Assembly (NCBI RefSeq): GCF_014495685.1
Contig: NZ_JACTVI010000035.1
Coordinates: forward strand, 1-64,000
DNA length: 64,000 nucleotides
Direction of reading: 5' to 3'
DNA from: Streptomyces sp. TRM68367
GTDB lineage: Bacteria; Actinomycetota; Actinomycetes; Streptomycetales; Streptomycetaceae
Positions 7,902-16,582 of the stretch are shown here, one piece after another. The notes beneath the pieces were generated by a model. The model had not been told where the DNA came from. It searched no databases and worked only from the letters and a program-made list of their open reading frames with translations. The translations under genes were made by a program, and so were the position numbers. The first letter of the stretch is position 1. Every line of letters begins with the position of its first letter.

Positions 7902-9179
7902 TCAGGGGCGTGCGCCCAGGCGTGCAGTACAGAGAAAACGACCTTTCAGCGCCGCGGCGCGTTGTTCGAGGAAGGCGCGGACGGCCGGGTCGTCGCTGAG
8001 TGCCACCGCCTCGGCGAACGCTGCGACGGCCTCCACCCTTCGGCCGAGGCGTGCCAGCAGGTCGCCGCGCGCCGCGTGGTAGGGCTGGAACCGCTGACGT
8101 TCAGCCGGCAATTCGTCCAGCAGCGATAGTCCGCGTTCCGGGGAGTCCGTGTGTGCCACGACGGCCGCGTGCGCGACGCGGCTTCCCATACTCGGCGCGA
8201 CCGCGACCAGGGCCACGTAGAGGGTGCGGAGCGCGGCCCAGTCGGTCTGACCGGTCCGGGCCCGGTTGCAGTGCACGGCCTGGATGCCGGCCTCCAGCTG
8301 GAACCGGCCCGGTGCCCGGCCGGGGCGTTCGGCCCGCCGCAGGTACTTCTCCCCGCGTGCGATGAGCGCCCGGTCCCACCCGGCCGTGTCCTGCCGGTCC
8401 AGCGGTACGTAGGTCCCGGCGGGCGTCACCCGGGCGGCTGCCAGCGCCAGCAGCGCCGCCAGGGACCACGCCTCGGGCTCATCGCCGAGCAGGGTGGCCG
8501 TCGTGACGGCGAGGTGCAGGGCCTCACCGGCGAGCGGTTCCCCCTCGCTCCGCCTCGGCCCGGCCAGCGCGAAGCAGCCGTAGATCGCCTCCAGCACCCC
8601 CGGAAGGCGCTCGGGCATGGCCTGCCGTCCGGGGACGACGAACGGAATGCGCGCGTCGCGGATGCGCCGCTTGGCACGCACCAGCCGCTGCGACATGGCA
8701 CCGGCGGGCACCGCGAAAGCCCGGGCGATCTCGGCGGAGTCGAACCCGAGCACGGTCTGCAACATCAGCGGTGTGCGGGCGTTAGCGGCGATCGCCGGGT
8801 GAGCGCAGACGAACAGGAGGGCCAGCCGCCGGTCCGGGATCGCGTCCGGGTCGAGATCCTCCAGGGGCGAGACGGCGTCCGCGCCGGTGTCGGTGGCCGC
8901 CTCCAGCGGCTGGTTGCGGCGGTGCGCGGCGGATTTCCAGACGTCCCGCTGCCGGTTCCGCGCGACCGTCAGCAGCCAGCCTTCCGGGTTGCGCGGCACG
9001 CCGTCCCGTGGCCAGGCGGTCAGGGCCTGCTCGAACGCCTGCGCCAGGGTGTCCTGGGCGAGTTCGAGATCGCCGGTGGGGGCCGCCAGCAGCGCCACCA
9101 GCCGGCCGAACGAGGTCCGCGCGGTGCGCTCGGCGACGGACGCGACCTCCGCGGCCGTCCCGGCCGTCTCGCCGGTCAT
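7902..9179 (-). CDS. ECF RNA polymerase sigma factor with C-terminal TPR-like extension (ECF42 type)
   Basis: About 425 residues. Region 2 contains the LAQDTLAQAFEQALTAWP and PEGWLLTVARNRQRD segments; region 4 contains the TPLMLQTVLGFDSAEIARAF helix-turn-helix. A long helical C-terminal extension with repeat-like helices follows (LARLGRRVEAVAAFAEAVAL). This architecture, next to a DGPF/YCII protein, is the ECF42 group, in which the extension replaces an anti-sigma factor as the regulatory part. The start at 9179 overlaps the stop of the DGPF gene (ATGA), implying translational coupling. It is the last gene of a three-gene operon with a RibD-like reductase. The signal and targets are unknown. 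Confidence 0.85.
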   Translation of the reverse strand: MTGETAGTAAEVASVAERTARTSFGRLVALLAAPTGDLELAQDTLAQAFEQALTAWPRDGVPRNPEGWLLTVARNRQRDVWKSAAHRRNQPLEAATDTGADAVSPLEDLDPDAIPDRRLALLFVCAHPAIAANARTPLMLQTVLGFDSAEIARAFAVPAGAMSQRLVRAKRRIRDARIPFVVPGRQAMPERLPGVLEAIYGCFALAGPRRSEGEPLAGEALHLAVTTATLLGDEPEAWSLAALLALAAARVTPAGTYVPLDRQDTAGWDRALIARGEKYLRRAERPGRAPGRFQLEAGIQAVHCNRARTGQTDWAALRTLYVALVAVAPSMGSRVAHAAVVAHTDSPERGLSLLDELPAERQRFQPYHAARGDLLARLGRRVEAVAAFAEAVALSDDPAVRAFLEQRAAALKGRFLCTARLGARP

Positions 9180-9553
9180 GAGGACGGAACCCATCTCCCG
9201 TCGTCGAGATGCACGGCACCGGGCCGGATCTCGACCGTGCCCCACGAAGCGGGGGGCGCCTGCCGCGCCCACTCCAGGGCGGCGTCGAGATCCGGCACGT
9301 CGATGACGATCACACCGCCGAGCTGCTCTTTGGTGTCGGCGAACGGCCCGTCCTGTATGCGCGGCTCTCCCTCGACCAGGGTCAGGGTGGTCGACATGGC
9401 CGACGGCTGCAACACCTGACCGCTCACCAGCACGCCGGCCTGCTCCAGCGTCCCGGCGTAGGCCGCGAAGGCCCGCATCCCAGCGGCCATCGCCTCCTCG
9501 CCGATCGACTCGTCGGTCTCCTCGCCGTAGTGGAACATCAGCATGTACCGCAT
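9176..9553 (-). CDS. YCII-related DGPF-domain protein
   Basis: 125 residues, a ferredoxin-like dimeric alpha/beta barrel of the YCII family. It starts MRYMLMFHYGEE and contains the diagnostic IQDGPFADTKEQLGG motif followed by VIDVPDLDAALEWA. DGPF proteins accompany ECF42 sigma factors and are expected to be part of the same response, though no reaction is established. Its stop overlaps the sigma factor start by four bases. Confidence 0.88.
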   Translation of the reverse strand: MRYMLMFHYGEETDESIGEEAMAAGMRAFAAYAGTLEQAGVLVSGQVLQPSAMSTTLTLVEGEPRIQDGPFADTKEQLGGVIVIDVPDLDAALEWARQAPPASWGTVEIRPGAVHLDDGRWVPSS

Positions 9554-9590
9554 ATCGCCACCCTCACACAGCCGTGCCGGACCGGCCAGG

Positions 9591-10172
9591 TCACTTGACC
9601 CGGTACCGCGCGACCACGACGCCGGTCGTGGATGTGACCGACTCCTCCAGCTCCAGATCGGCGCGTTCCCCTTCGCCGAACAGCCGGGTGCCCGAACCGA
9701 GCACGATCGGGTGGATCAGCAGAACGTACTCGTCTACCAGCCCCGCCGCGTGGAGGGAACGCACCAGCTCACCGCTGCCGAGGACGGTGATCACCCCCTC
9801 GACGTCCCGCTTCAGCGCGGCCACGGTCTCGCTCGCCTTCCCGGGCAGGAGGGTGGAATGGGGGAAGGCGGGCTCGGTGCCCGCGTCGCGCGAGACGACG
9901 TACTTCCGCTGGCCCACCAGAGCCTCGGTGAACGGATTGGGCTCCGGCACCGAGGTCCAGTAGCCCAGCAGGTCCTCGTACGTCCGCCGCCCGAACAGCA
10001 TGGCGTCGGTCCTGCCGATACTCGAACCGGCGAACTGCCCGATCACCTCATCGGCGTAACCGTCCCCCCACCCGCCGTGGCGAAAGCCAGCACGCGTGTC
10101 CTCGTCCGCCCGTCCCACGCCCTGCATGACTCCGTCCAGGGTCACACTCTCGAACACGCTGATCGTGCCCAT
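9591..10172 (-). CDS. Dihydrofolate reductase family (RibD C-terminal-like) protein
   Basis: 193 residues starting MGTISVFESVTLDGVMQG, the usual N-terminus of the RibD_C/YwjB-like reductases, with MLFGRRTYEDLLGYW, KYVVSR, ITVLGSGELVRSLHAAGLVDEYVLLIHPIVLGSG and LFGEG. The family binds NAD(P)H; its members are mostly uncharacterised reductases. The ATG at 10172 is preceded by an AGGAGGAGG purine run. It is the first gene of the operon with the DGPF protein and sigma factor, 37 bp upstream of the DGPF start. Confidence 0.88.
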   Translation of the reverse strand: MGTISVFESVTLDGVMQGVGRADEDTRAGFRHGGWGDGYADEVIGQFAGSSIGRTDAMLFGRRTYEDLLGYWTSVPEPNPFTEALVGQRKYVVSRDAGTEPAFPHSTLLPGKASETVAALKRDVEGVITVLGSGELVRSLHAAGLVDEYVLLIHPIVLGSGTRLFGEGERADLELEESVTSTTGVVVARYRVK

Positions 10173-10411
10173 GACCGATCGCCTCCTCCTCATCGCCTCC
10201 CGGACCACGGCATGTGGCCCGGCACAGTGATGACGAGCCGGGAAGAGCCGGACAGACACCCCGCCGAAAAATTTCTCTCCCCGTCCCCGCCGCCCCCGCA
10301 GCCGTCAGGACGGCCCGCTTCGGCGCTGCTCCACCACCCGCACCCGACTTCCCGCTGCAGGATCGTCCCGTGGTGCCCAGACCACGACGACCTCGTGCTC
10401 CTGTCGCTCGC

Positions 10412-10825
10412 TCATGCCGGGCTCCCCAGGGCGCCGGGTGTCTCGGTGGCGCGGGTGAGGAACACAGTGAGGTCGGCGGCGGCGAGACGGGCCGCGAATA
10501 CCAGCTGGTCGCCGGCGGTGTCCGGGGCGAGGCGCGCGAGCTCGGTGAGCAGCGCAGCGTGAGCGAGCGGCGGTGGCGGCAGGAGGCCGCAGTTGCCTCG
10601 CGGGCAGCCGAATCCGCGCAGTGCCGAGGTGTGCGGCCAGGGCCCGAACGAGCCAGGCGTCGAGGTCGGCCCGGACGTCGTACGACCCGGCCCGGCGGGC
10701 GAGTTCGTCCCGGACGGCTTCATCGCCCTCGCGGGGCTCGGTCTGCTCCGGCGTGCCCAGTTCGCGCAGCGCCTGGAGCTCACCGGCGGGGACACGGCGC
10801 GGAGGCCTGCTCGACCTGGTACTTC
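10412..10825 (-). pseudogene. Unidentified decayed gene with frameshift
   Basis: Leftward reading gives protein-like sequence in two frames. One carries GTPEQTEPREGDEAVRDELARRAG and YDVRADLDAWLVRALAAHL; after a shift near 10610-10630 the other carries CPRGNCGLLPPPPLAHAALLTELARLAP and DQLVFAARLAAADLTVFLTRA. The TGA at its end overlaps an ATG that opens another short frame (MSERQEHEVVVVWAPRDD), so an operon may have existed. I do not recognise the family. It directly abuts the CRISPR-like repeats. Confidence 0.35.
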
Positions 10826-10827
10826 AG

Positions 10828-10919
10828 CGGAACACCCCCGCGTCTGCGGGGACGTTCCCATCACACTGGAACGCCTGTTGAGCGATCCCGCCTGCTCCCC
10901 ACACCCGCAGGGGACGCAG
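10828..10919. CRISPR. Two CRISPR type I-E-like repeats, possible array remnant
   Basis: Position 10829-10858 is a hairpin with arms GGAAC and CCCCGC around GTCT, resembling actinobacterial type I-E repeats (29 nt, with CCCCGC and GCGGGG stems). A diverged copy is at 10891-10919, with CTGCTCCCC and GCAGGGGAC. The GGGGAC cores are 62 bp apart, close to the 61-bp period of type I-E arrays. There are no further repeats and no cas genes in view, so this may be the last two units of a deleted array, or two chance hairpins. Confidence 0.35.
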
Positions 10920-11541
10920 ATTCGAGCCGTGCCCGCCGGACTGCACGACGCACAGGGGCTACAAACGCGGCTGCCCGAAGCCGTGCACCAAGCACGCGAG
11001 CGCCTGTCCCGACCGCAAGAACGGCGGCCTTGTCTTCACCCGCCCAAAGACCAAGAAGAGCCGGAACACTGTCCCGATCCCGCCCGTCTTCGTTCCGCTG
11101 CTGGTCGACCACAAGGCAGCGCAGGACGAGATGCGAACCGCCGCCGGGGAGCTGTGGCGGCAACATCACGTCGTGTCCTCAAGGCCGGACGGCCGCCCGC
11201 TCGACCCTTCCGCCGGCTACGAGGAGTTCAAGGAACTGCTCGCGGAAGCGGGCGTCGAAGACCGTCGCCTGTACGACGGGAGCCGCCATACCGCCGGCAC
11301 GATCCTGAACGAGCTGGGCGCGGACATGCCCACCATCATGGAGATCCTGCGGCATACCCAGATCAACCAGACCCTGCGGTACGTGAAGGGACGGTCCCAC
11401 CTGTCGAAGGACGCCATGCGGCGCATGGGCGAGTTCTTCGTACCCGCGCCGACACGCCCCGATCCGGGCCCCACTGAGACCAGAACTGAGCATCCCTTGA
11501 TGCGGAAACGCGCGGTCACCGCCCTGACCACGGCACCGTGA
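10882..11541 (+). pseudogene. Tyrosine integrase, C-terminal half
   Basis: The frame opens after a TGA at 10879 and reads a Cys-rich stretch (PPDCTTHRGYKRGCPKPC), GGLVFTRPKTKKSRNTVPIPP, then the catalytic SRHTAGTILNELG and ILRHTQINQTLRYVKG, ending at 11541. This is the catalytic C-terminal part of an actinophage or pSAM2-like tyrosine recombinase. The N-terminal core-binding domain and first catalytic arginine are missing; a matching N-terminal scrap is at 7690-7790. An internal ATG at 11131 could still give a 136-residue product, which would be inactive. Confidence 0.6.
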
Positions 11542-11990
11542 TGTCCGCTGACGCCGCGACGTCGAAGGGCACTCCGGGTGCGGGGCGGGGCTCGCTGACG
11601 GTGCTGCTGCTTGCCTCCACGCTGGGGGTGATGGGCGGCGCCACCATCGCCCCGGTCATCGAGGTGATCCGCCAGGCCCTCGATGTGGGCGGCACCGAGG
11701 CCGGGTTGGTGCTGACCTCCCACAGTCTGGCCATCGCCCTGGGCAGCCCCCTGGTCGGGCGGGCCACCGACCGCTTCGGCGTCCGACTCCCACTCGCCGC
11801 GGGGCTCGTGGTGTACGGGCTGAGCGGCGGCGCAGCCTGGTCATCGACTCCTACAGGGTCCTGTTCGCCTCCCGCTTGGTACTGGGCGTGGGTGCAGCGG
11901 CGGTGTTCACCTGCTCCACCGCCGCCCTGCTGGGCCTGTACCGGGGAGAGACGCGCGACAAAGTGATGGGCCGGCGCACCACCGCCACCA
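11541..11990 (+). pseudogene. MFS transporter, N-terminal remnant with frameshift
   Basis: The ATG at 11541 overlaps the integrase stop. The first frame gives SLTVLLLASTLGVMGGATIAP and ALGSPLVGRATDRFGVRLPLA, helices 1-3 with the GRATDRFGVR loop motif. Around 11825-11835 the frame shifts, and the next frame continues IDSYRVLFASRLVLGVGAAAV and LLGLYRGETRDKVMG, that is helix 4 and loop 4-5. The gene ends there, about 150 residues into a transporter normally near 400. Confidence 0.65.
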
Positions 11991-12029
11991 CAGCGGGCGG
12001 CTTTGCCAAGGGCAAGGCGAAACCCGAGG

Positions 12030-12092
12030 CAGGTCAACGACTATCTGACCTGGGGTTCGGTGGAGCCGCCTTCGGGATTCGAACCCGAGACC
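12030..12092 (-). other. tRNA 3'-end fragment with hairpin, attachment-site remnant A
   Basis: On the minus strand, 12092-12061 is the T-arm and acceptor 3' end of a tRNA (GGTCTCGGGTTCGAATCCCG, then AAGGCGGCTCCA). These 32 bases are identical to the tRNA-Thr(CGT)-like 3' ends at 53368 and 61720. The anticodon half is different and unfolded here, so this is not a working gene. CAGGTCA at 12030-12036 and TGACCTG at 12046-12052 form a hairpin just beyond the 3' end, as at the other two sites. Confidence 0.55.
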
Positions 12093-12249
12093 AACCCATT
12101 GGGGCACCCCCCCACAGCCCGTCCTGCCGGGAGAGCACGGCGCCCCGCGCTGGCCCGAGGGCCTGACGGTGGACCGTCCGCGATGGCCTGGTCGCCCACG
12201 CGCTGACGGACCCCACCCCTGATTCCGGTGATTCCGGCCGGGATCAGCC

Positions 12250-12588
12250 CTACTCGCCGGCCGCCTGGAAGAGGCTGAACTCCACTCCCTGGTCATCGAC
12301 ACAGTTGGCGAACATTCCCGAGGGGATGGTCACCGTCTCGCCCGCTGTGCCGCCGAGTTCACGCACCCGCTCGATGGCCGCGTTCAGGTCGTCGACGCCG
12401 AAGTAGACGCGCGGGAACTTCGACGTGTCCCCATGCGGGAAGCCGCCCATCGGGCTCGGGCCGTGAATCATCGAGTAACCCGGGAAGTTCCCCTCCCTGA
12501 ACTCCCACCCGAACAGCGACTCCCAGAACTTCGCCGTTGCCCCGGCGTCCTTCCCGGGCAGGTCGAAGAAGACGATGTCTCCACTCAT
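12250..12588 (-). CDS. VOC (glyoxalase/bleomycin-resistance fold) protein
   Basis: 112 residues, a single vicinal-oxygen-chelate domain. It shows IVFFDLPGKDAGATAKFWESLFGW at the N-terminus, FPRVYFGVDDLNAAIERVRELGG in the middle, and CVDDQGVEFSLFQ at the end. Most such small proteins bind a metal and an organic ligand; the substrate is unknown. The ATG at 12588 has AGGAGAG four bases upstream. It diverges from the MarR gene across a 515-bp gap. Confidence 0.88.
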   Translation of the reverse strand: MSGDIVFFDLPGKDAGATAKFWESLFGWEFREGNFPGYSMIHGPSPMGGFPHGDTSKFPRVYFGVDDLNAAIERVRELGGTAGETVTIPSGMFANCVDDQGVEFSLFQAAGE

Positions 12589-12762
12589 GGTGCTCTCCTC
12601 GTACGTGTGGATGTGGACTGCTGTAGATCGGAGCGTCGATGAACGGCACATGCCCGCGGTGCGGCAGTGTGACCGGACGGGCGGTCGCCATCACACCCTC
12701 CCTCGGAGGCTCCGTGCTCGACCTCCGAACAATATACTCATGGGCACTGATGGTCCTGCACT

Positions 12763-12780
12763 TCCACTATTCATAGTGGA
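12763..12780. promoter_or_regulatory. 18-bp perfect palindrome, operator candidate
   Basis: A perfect inverted repeat, TCCACTATTCATAGTGGA, in the 515-bp gap between the divergent VOC and MarR genes, 175 bp from the VOC start. It may be an operator, possibly for the nearby MarR protein. Also in the gap, at 12970-12995, ACTTA and TAAGT arms flank AGGTCAG just after a TTGACT hexamer. The rest of 12589-13103 holds no gene. Confidence 0.4.
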
Positions 12781-13103
12781 TTTGATCAGTCAGCTTGTCA
12801 ATCCGAGCCATAGACGATGAACACCACCTGCGCGCCAGGTTCTGCGGCTGCATCACTCCCGCTCCCTCAAGCGGCGGGTAAACGGCGATACTCTTGTACG
12901 TCGATCCGGGGTGGCCTCGCACAGGGGTGCGACGTCGCCTCCGACCTCGTTCGAGCGGCTCTTCACAGTTGACTTACGAACAGGTCAGAATAAGTGACAT
13001 GGGACGCCACTCGCTCGTCAAGTCTGGTAGCGCTACGCTCGTCATGGTGGCTGACCATTTTGGCGGACCACAATCCAATAACTGAGCATAGACAGGTCAG
13101 ACG

Positions 13104-13601
13104 ATGGATGACATCAACCAAACGGATACCAACCCGAACGGATCGCCAACCCTGCCGCCGAACTTCGCGAGCTCCATCGGGTTCCTGCTGAACAAGGCCG
13201 GGCAGCTCCTGACTGCGCAGTTCGAGAGCGAGCTCGCTCCGTACGGACTCAGCGCGCGGCACTGGGGAATCCTCCGGTTCATCGACGTCAACGGCAACCG
13301 CTCACAGCAGTACATCGGTGAGCACCTGCGTATCGACCGGTCGACGATGGTGACCCTGGTCGACGAGCTGGAGCGGATGGGCTACGTCGTCAGGCTGCGT
13401 GACCGGCACGACCGCCGGCGCTACGCCGTGACGCTGACCGAGTACGGGGAGCGCCAGCTCCGCGGCGGCCTCGACTCGGTCGAGGACAAGGTAACGAAAC
13501 GGTTCCTCGCGCCCATCAGCGAACAGAGCCGCGAGCGCTTGATCTCGATCCTGATTTCGTTGGTTGTACCCGACGACGTCGCATCGCCGAGCGCCGGCTG
13601 A
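13104..13601 (+). CDS. MarR family transcriptional regulator
   Basis: 165 residues. The winged helix spans roughly 45-125: LTAQFESELAPYGLSARHWGIL, then IGEHLRIDRSTMVTLVDELE as the recognition region and RLRDRHDRRRYAVTLTEYG as the wing. MarR proteins are dimeric repressors released by small phenolic or xenobiotic ligands. The first 20 residues are polar and variable. The ribosome site is weak (AGGTCAGACG before ATG). The partner genes are unclear; the divergent VOC gene and the truncated antiporter that follows are candidates. Confidence 0.88.
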   Translation: MDDINQTDTNPNGSPTLPPNFASSIGFLLNKAGQLLTAQFESELAPYGLSARHWGILRFIDVNGNRSQQYIGEHLRIDRSTMVTLVDELERMGYVVRLRDRHDRRRYAVTLTEYGERQLRGGLDSVEDKVTKRFLAPISEQSRERLISILISLVVPDDVASPSAG

Positions 13602-13639
13602 CGGAAACGCTCTGGGCGGCCGGGGACGGCAGCCCCGTC

Positions 13640-14010
13640 AGGAGGGCGGGGGCCGTCACCCCGCCTGCGGCCGCTTCGCACCCACGGGCCGGGCGAGCTT
13701 GGTGTACTTCGGCTCCCCGATCCGTCCTGTTCCCGCGCAGGAGCCGGTAGTCGAGTTCGAGACCGACCAGGAACATGAAGAGCGCGACCCCGAGGTTGCC
13801 GAGCGTGATGAGCATCGGCCGGATGTCGAGAGGTACGAGCGTTTCCGACAGGGCACCGTGAAACAGGGTCGGACCGAGCAGGATGCCGGCCAGGATCTCG
13901 CCGATGACCGCGGGCTGGCCGCACCGCCGCGCGAGGCGCCCGAGCACGTGCGCGAGCACGAGTATCAACGCCAGACCGACCATGATCATGGCTGTTTGGT
14001 GGGTGGTCAC
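13640..14010 (-). pseudogene. Kef-type cation/proton antiporter, N-terminal remnant
   Basis: From a GTG at 14010 with AGAAGGAG upstream, the frame reads IMVGLALILVLAHVLGRLARR, CGQPAVIGEILAGILLGPTL and ITLGNLGVALFMFLVGLELDY. These are the first three or four membrane segments of a monovalent cation:proton antiporter-2 (family length about 400 or more). After LLRGN near 13730 the sequence is no longer transporter-like and runs on out of register. It is truncated and presumably inactive. Confidence 0.65.
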
Positions 14011-14188
14011 GAGCACTCCTTCTGCACGGGTGCAGTCCTTCGCGCGGGCAAGAAGAACGAGCGGCTCCGCCAGCCGGGCACCGGGTCCTGGCCATCGGTC
14101 GCCCGGCAGTCCGACAGGGGCACGAGGACCCTGTGTGAAGGCGGCACCGGCCCACGCCACCCGCGCGGAGCCGGTGCGGGAAGGCGAG

Positions 14189-14848
14189 CTACCGCTTGTG
14201 TGCGACGAGCAGCAGCGCCGGGACCAGCACACGGCCCTTCTCATCGGTCCCGAGAGCCTTGTCGCCGAGCTCCGGGGCCAGCCGCGCCGCGATGGAGGAC
14301 GGCTCCAGCCGATCGATCTCCCAGTCCTTCTCCACGAGCGTCGCCAGCTCGTCGGCACTGAACAAGGTCGGCCCCTTCGGCATCACCGACCGCGCGTCCC
14401 GGGCGAACGTGAGGATCGAGAGCGTCGCGTCGTCGGTGGTGGAGCGGGCGAGGCACGCCAGGTAGTCCGCGCGCTTGTCGTCCGAGACGGCCGGTATCGT
14501 CCCCGAGTCGACGACCGCGCGGAAGCGCCCCTCGTAGCCCTGCAACGTGGTCAGGTCGGCCACGTCGAGCGTGACCGGGAGGTCGTGACCCTCCGTCGCC
14601 TGTTGCGCGGCCGCGATGGCGGACGGCGCCGAGTCGAGCCCGACGACCGTGTATCCCAGCCGGGCCAGGAAAAGGCTCGTGACCCCGACTCCGCAGCCGG
14701 CGTCCAGGACATCGCTGCGGAACACCCCCTGCGGTTCGAGCTCGGCCAGTTTGGGCTGGGGCTCCCCGATGTTCCACGGCACCCAGGGGACGTTCTGGGC
14801 GGACTCCCGGCCCTGGTAGACGGCGTCGAAGTCGGTCTCGTGCTGCAT
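14189..14848 (-). CDS. Class I SAM-dependent methyltransferase
   Basis: 219 residues. Motif I is VLDAGCGVGVTSL, followed by TVVGLDSAPSAI and LDVADLTTL; the VVDSG region corresponds to motif IV. The N-terminus (ESAQNVPWVPWNIGEPQPKLAEL) resembles thiopurine-methyltransferase-like enzymes of natural product clusters. AGGAG precedes the ATG. It is the last gene of the polyketide operon, 81 bp after the flavoenzyme gene, so it is probably a tailoring O-, N- or C-methyltransferase; the acceptor is unknown. Confidence 0.85.
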   Translation of the reverse strand: MQHETDFDAVYQGRESAQNVPWVPWNIGEPQPKLAELEPQGVFRSDVLDAGCGVGVTSLFLARLGYTVVGLDSAPSAIAAAQQATEGHDLPVTLDVADLTTLQGYEGRFRAVVDSGTIPAVSDDKRADYLACLARSTTDDATLSILTFARDARSVMPKGPTLFSADELATLVEKDWEIDRLEPSSIAARLAPELGDKALGTDEKGRVLVPALLLVAHKR

Positions 14849-14861
14849 GACGGATTCTCCT

Positions 14862-14889
14862 GTCGGTGGTCGGTGGTCGGTGGTCGGTG
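14862..14889. repeat. Short heptamer tandem repeat
   Basis: Four near-perfect copies of TCGGTGG in the leader between the flavoenzyme and methyltransferase genes, immediately upstream of the methyltransferase ribosome site. The number of copies could change the spacing in this operon junction. Confidence 0.75.
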
Positions 14890-14929
14890 CGAGTCGCCTC
14901 GGGCGGGTCGGATGCGGATGGAGCGTCGA

Positions 14930-16492
14930 TCAGCTCGGTCGGAGCACCGGGCCCGGATCGATGCCGAGGTCGGTGAGGATCGCCTGGACCCCGGCGCGTG
15001 CTCCGCAGTTCGCCCCACCGCCCGGATGGGTCGACGGGCCGACGAGGAAGAACCCGTCGGACGGCAGCCGGTACCCCATGTTCGGCATCGGCCGGTTCCC
15101 CAGGTACTGGTGGATCTGCTGACCGAGGTGGCTGGCGTCGCCGCTGGGCCAGGACGCGTTGAACCGGGCCGCGTCGAGCGGTGACTTGATGCTGCGGGAC
15201 AGCACCTTCGTCGAGTCCATGTTCGTGGTCAGCTTGCAGAACGTCGCGAAGATCTCGTCGAAGATCTCTTCCTTGTGCTCGTCCCAGCTCTGCCCTTCCA
15301 ACTCCATCGGGGCGTACCCGAGCAGGTACAGGGTGTGTTGGCCCTCGGGCGCGCGTGTCGGGTCCCAGACGCTCGCGACGACGGCGCTGGGCATGCCGAC
15401 CGCCGTCGTGCCGTACTTCAGCCCGTCGAAAGCCTGGCGCAGTTCCGGCAGCGGCAGCGCGAACTCCTGGATTCCGGCGCGGGTCACCTCGTCGCCCGCG
15501 GCGTACACCGGAGCCTCGCTCAGCGCGAGGTGGCCGACCAGGCAGCTGAAGGCGGTCCGTTTGCCACGCAACGCCTTCGCGTCCCACTCGGGTCCGAACC
15601 TGTGGTCGACCATCTCGGGGATCTGGCGGATGTTGAGGTCCGCCACGACGGCCCGTGCCGCGGTGACCTCCTCCCCCGTGCCCAGCCGCACGCCGGTCAC
15701 CCGCTCGCCCTCGAACAGGAAGCGGTCCACCGACGCGCCGGTCCTGATCGTCCCGCTGAGATCGACGAAAGCACTGGCCAGAGCCGCGGAGAGGGCGCCG
15801 GACCCGCCGACCGGAAACCCCACGCCGTAACGGTGCATCGTCGGCACCATCGCCAGCAGGAACGCGCCCGTGCCGCCCTCCTCCGGTGCGCAGATGAGCT
15901 CGGACACCCACCGCGCGAGCGCGGCCTTGATCTTCGGGTGCTCGAACCACTCGTCGATGACGTCGAGGTAACTCATCATCAGCAGGCGCGTCATCTCCCG
16001 CCCGGCCTCAGTCCGGCCCAGCAGGGCGAAGAAGTCGCCCATCGGCAGCGGCGGCGAGAACATCGCGTCGACGAGCATGTCCAGCATGCTGTCGGCGAAC
16101 TTGTGGAAGCGCAGGTAGTTCTGCGCGTCGGCGGGCGAGATCGCGGCGATGGTCTCCGCGGTCCGGTCGGGGTCCCGGTAGAACTCGATGTGCTCCCCGT
16201 CCGGGAAGGCCACGGCGATGGCCGGGTCCGGGAAGACGTACTCCAGTCCGTACCGTGAGAGCAGGCCCAGCTCGTCGTTCCGGATCAGTGGGTTGAGCTG
16301 CACGAACACATGGGCGATGGCGTGCAGGTCGTGCCGGAACCCGGGCAGGGTGACCTCCTGGGTCACCACGCCTCCGCCCACCTCGTCGCTCGCCTCCAAC
16401 ACGACGACGTCGAGCCCGGCCTTGGCCATGTAGGCGCCGGCCGTCAGCCCGTTGTGGCCTCCGCCGACGACGATCACATCATGGTCTGGCAT
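14930..16492 (-). CDS. CrtI/phytoene desaturase-like FAD oxidoreductase
   Basis: 520 residues. The N-terminus has an FAD Rossmann motif (VIVVGGGHNGLTAGAYMAKAG) and VVVLEASDEVGGG; near the C-terminus PGGGANCGARAG is the second FAD signature of the carotenoid-desaturase superfamily. Family members desaturate, isomerise or oxidise lipids, carotenoids and polyketides. The ATG at 16492 follows AAGGAGCGATCG. Lying in the polyketide operon between the fused aminotransferase and a methyltransferase, it most likely oxidises or desaturates the polyketide intermediate. The substrate cannot be read from sequence. Confidence 0.88.
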   Translation of the reverse strand: MPDHDVIVVGGGHNGLTAGAYMAKAGLDVVVLEASDEVGGGVVTQEVTLPGFRHDLHAIAHVFVQLNPLIRNDELGLLSRYGLEYVFPDPAIAVAFPDGEHIEFYRDPDRTAETIAAISPADAQNYLRFHKFADSMLDMLVDAMFSPPLPMGDFFALLGRTEAGREMTRLLMMSYLDVIDEWFEHPKIKAALARWVSELICAPEEGGTGAFLLAMVPTMHRYGVGFPVGGSGALSAALASAFVDLSGTIRTGASVDRFLFEGERVTGVRLGTGEEVTAARAVVADLNIRQIPEMVDHRFGPEWDAKALRGKRTAFSCLVGHLALSEAPVYAAGDEVTRAGIQEFALPLPELRQAFDGLKYGTTAVGMPSAVVASVWDPTRAPEGQHTLYLLGYAPMELEGQSWDEHKEEIFDEIFATFCKLTTNMDSTKVLSRSIKSPLDAARFNASWPSGDASHLGQQIHQYLGNRPMPNMGYRLPSDGFFLVGPSTHPGGGANCGARAGVQAILTDLGIDPGPVLRPS

Positions 16493-16582
16493 CGATCGCT
16501 CCTTTTCGAGTGGGGTCGGTCCGGACGGACCGACCGGGCCCCGGTCGAGCACCAGCGGGGGTTGACACATCTGTGGACATAC

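Noticed and set aside
8151..9419. 422-residue rightward frame over the sigma factor
   Set aside because: Shadow of the ECF42 gene; composition rich in Arg/Gly/Pro and no recognisable domain.
12061..12130. Functional tRNA gene at attachment site A
   Set aside because: The anticodon half does not fold and the 5' acceptor strand is absent.
14862..14889. CRISPR or iteron array
   Set aside because: Units are only 7 bp and contiguous, so it is a simple tandem repeat.
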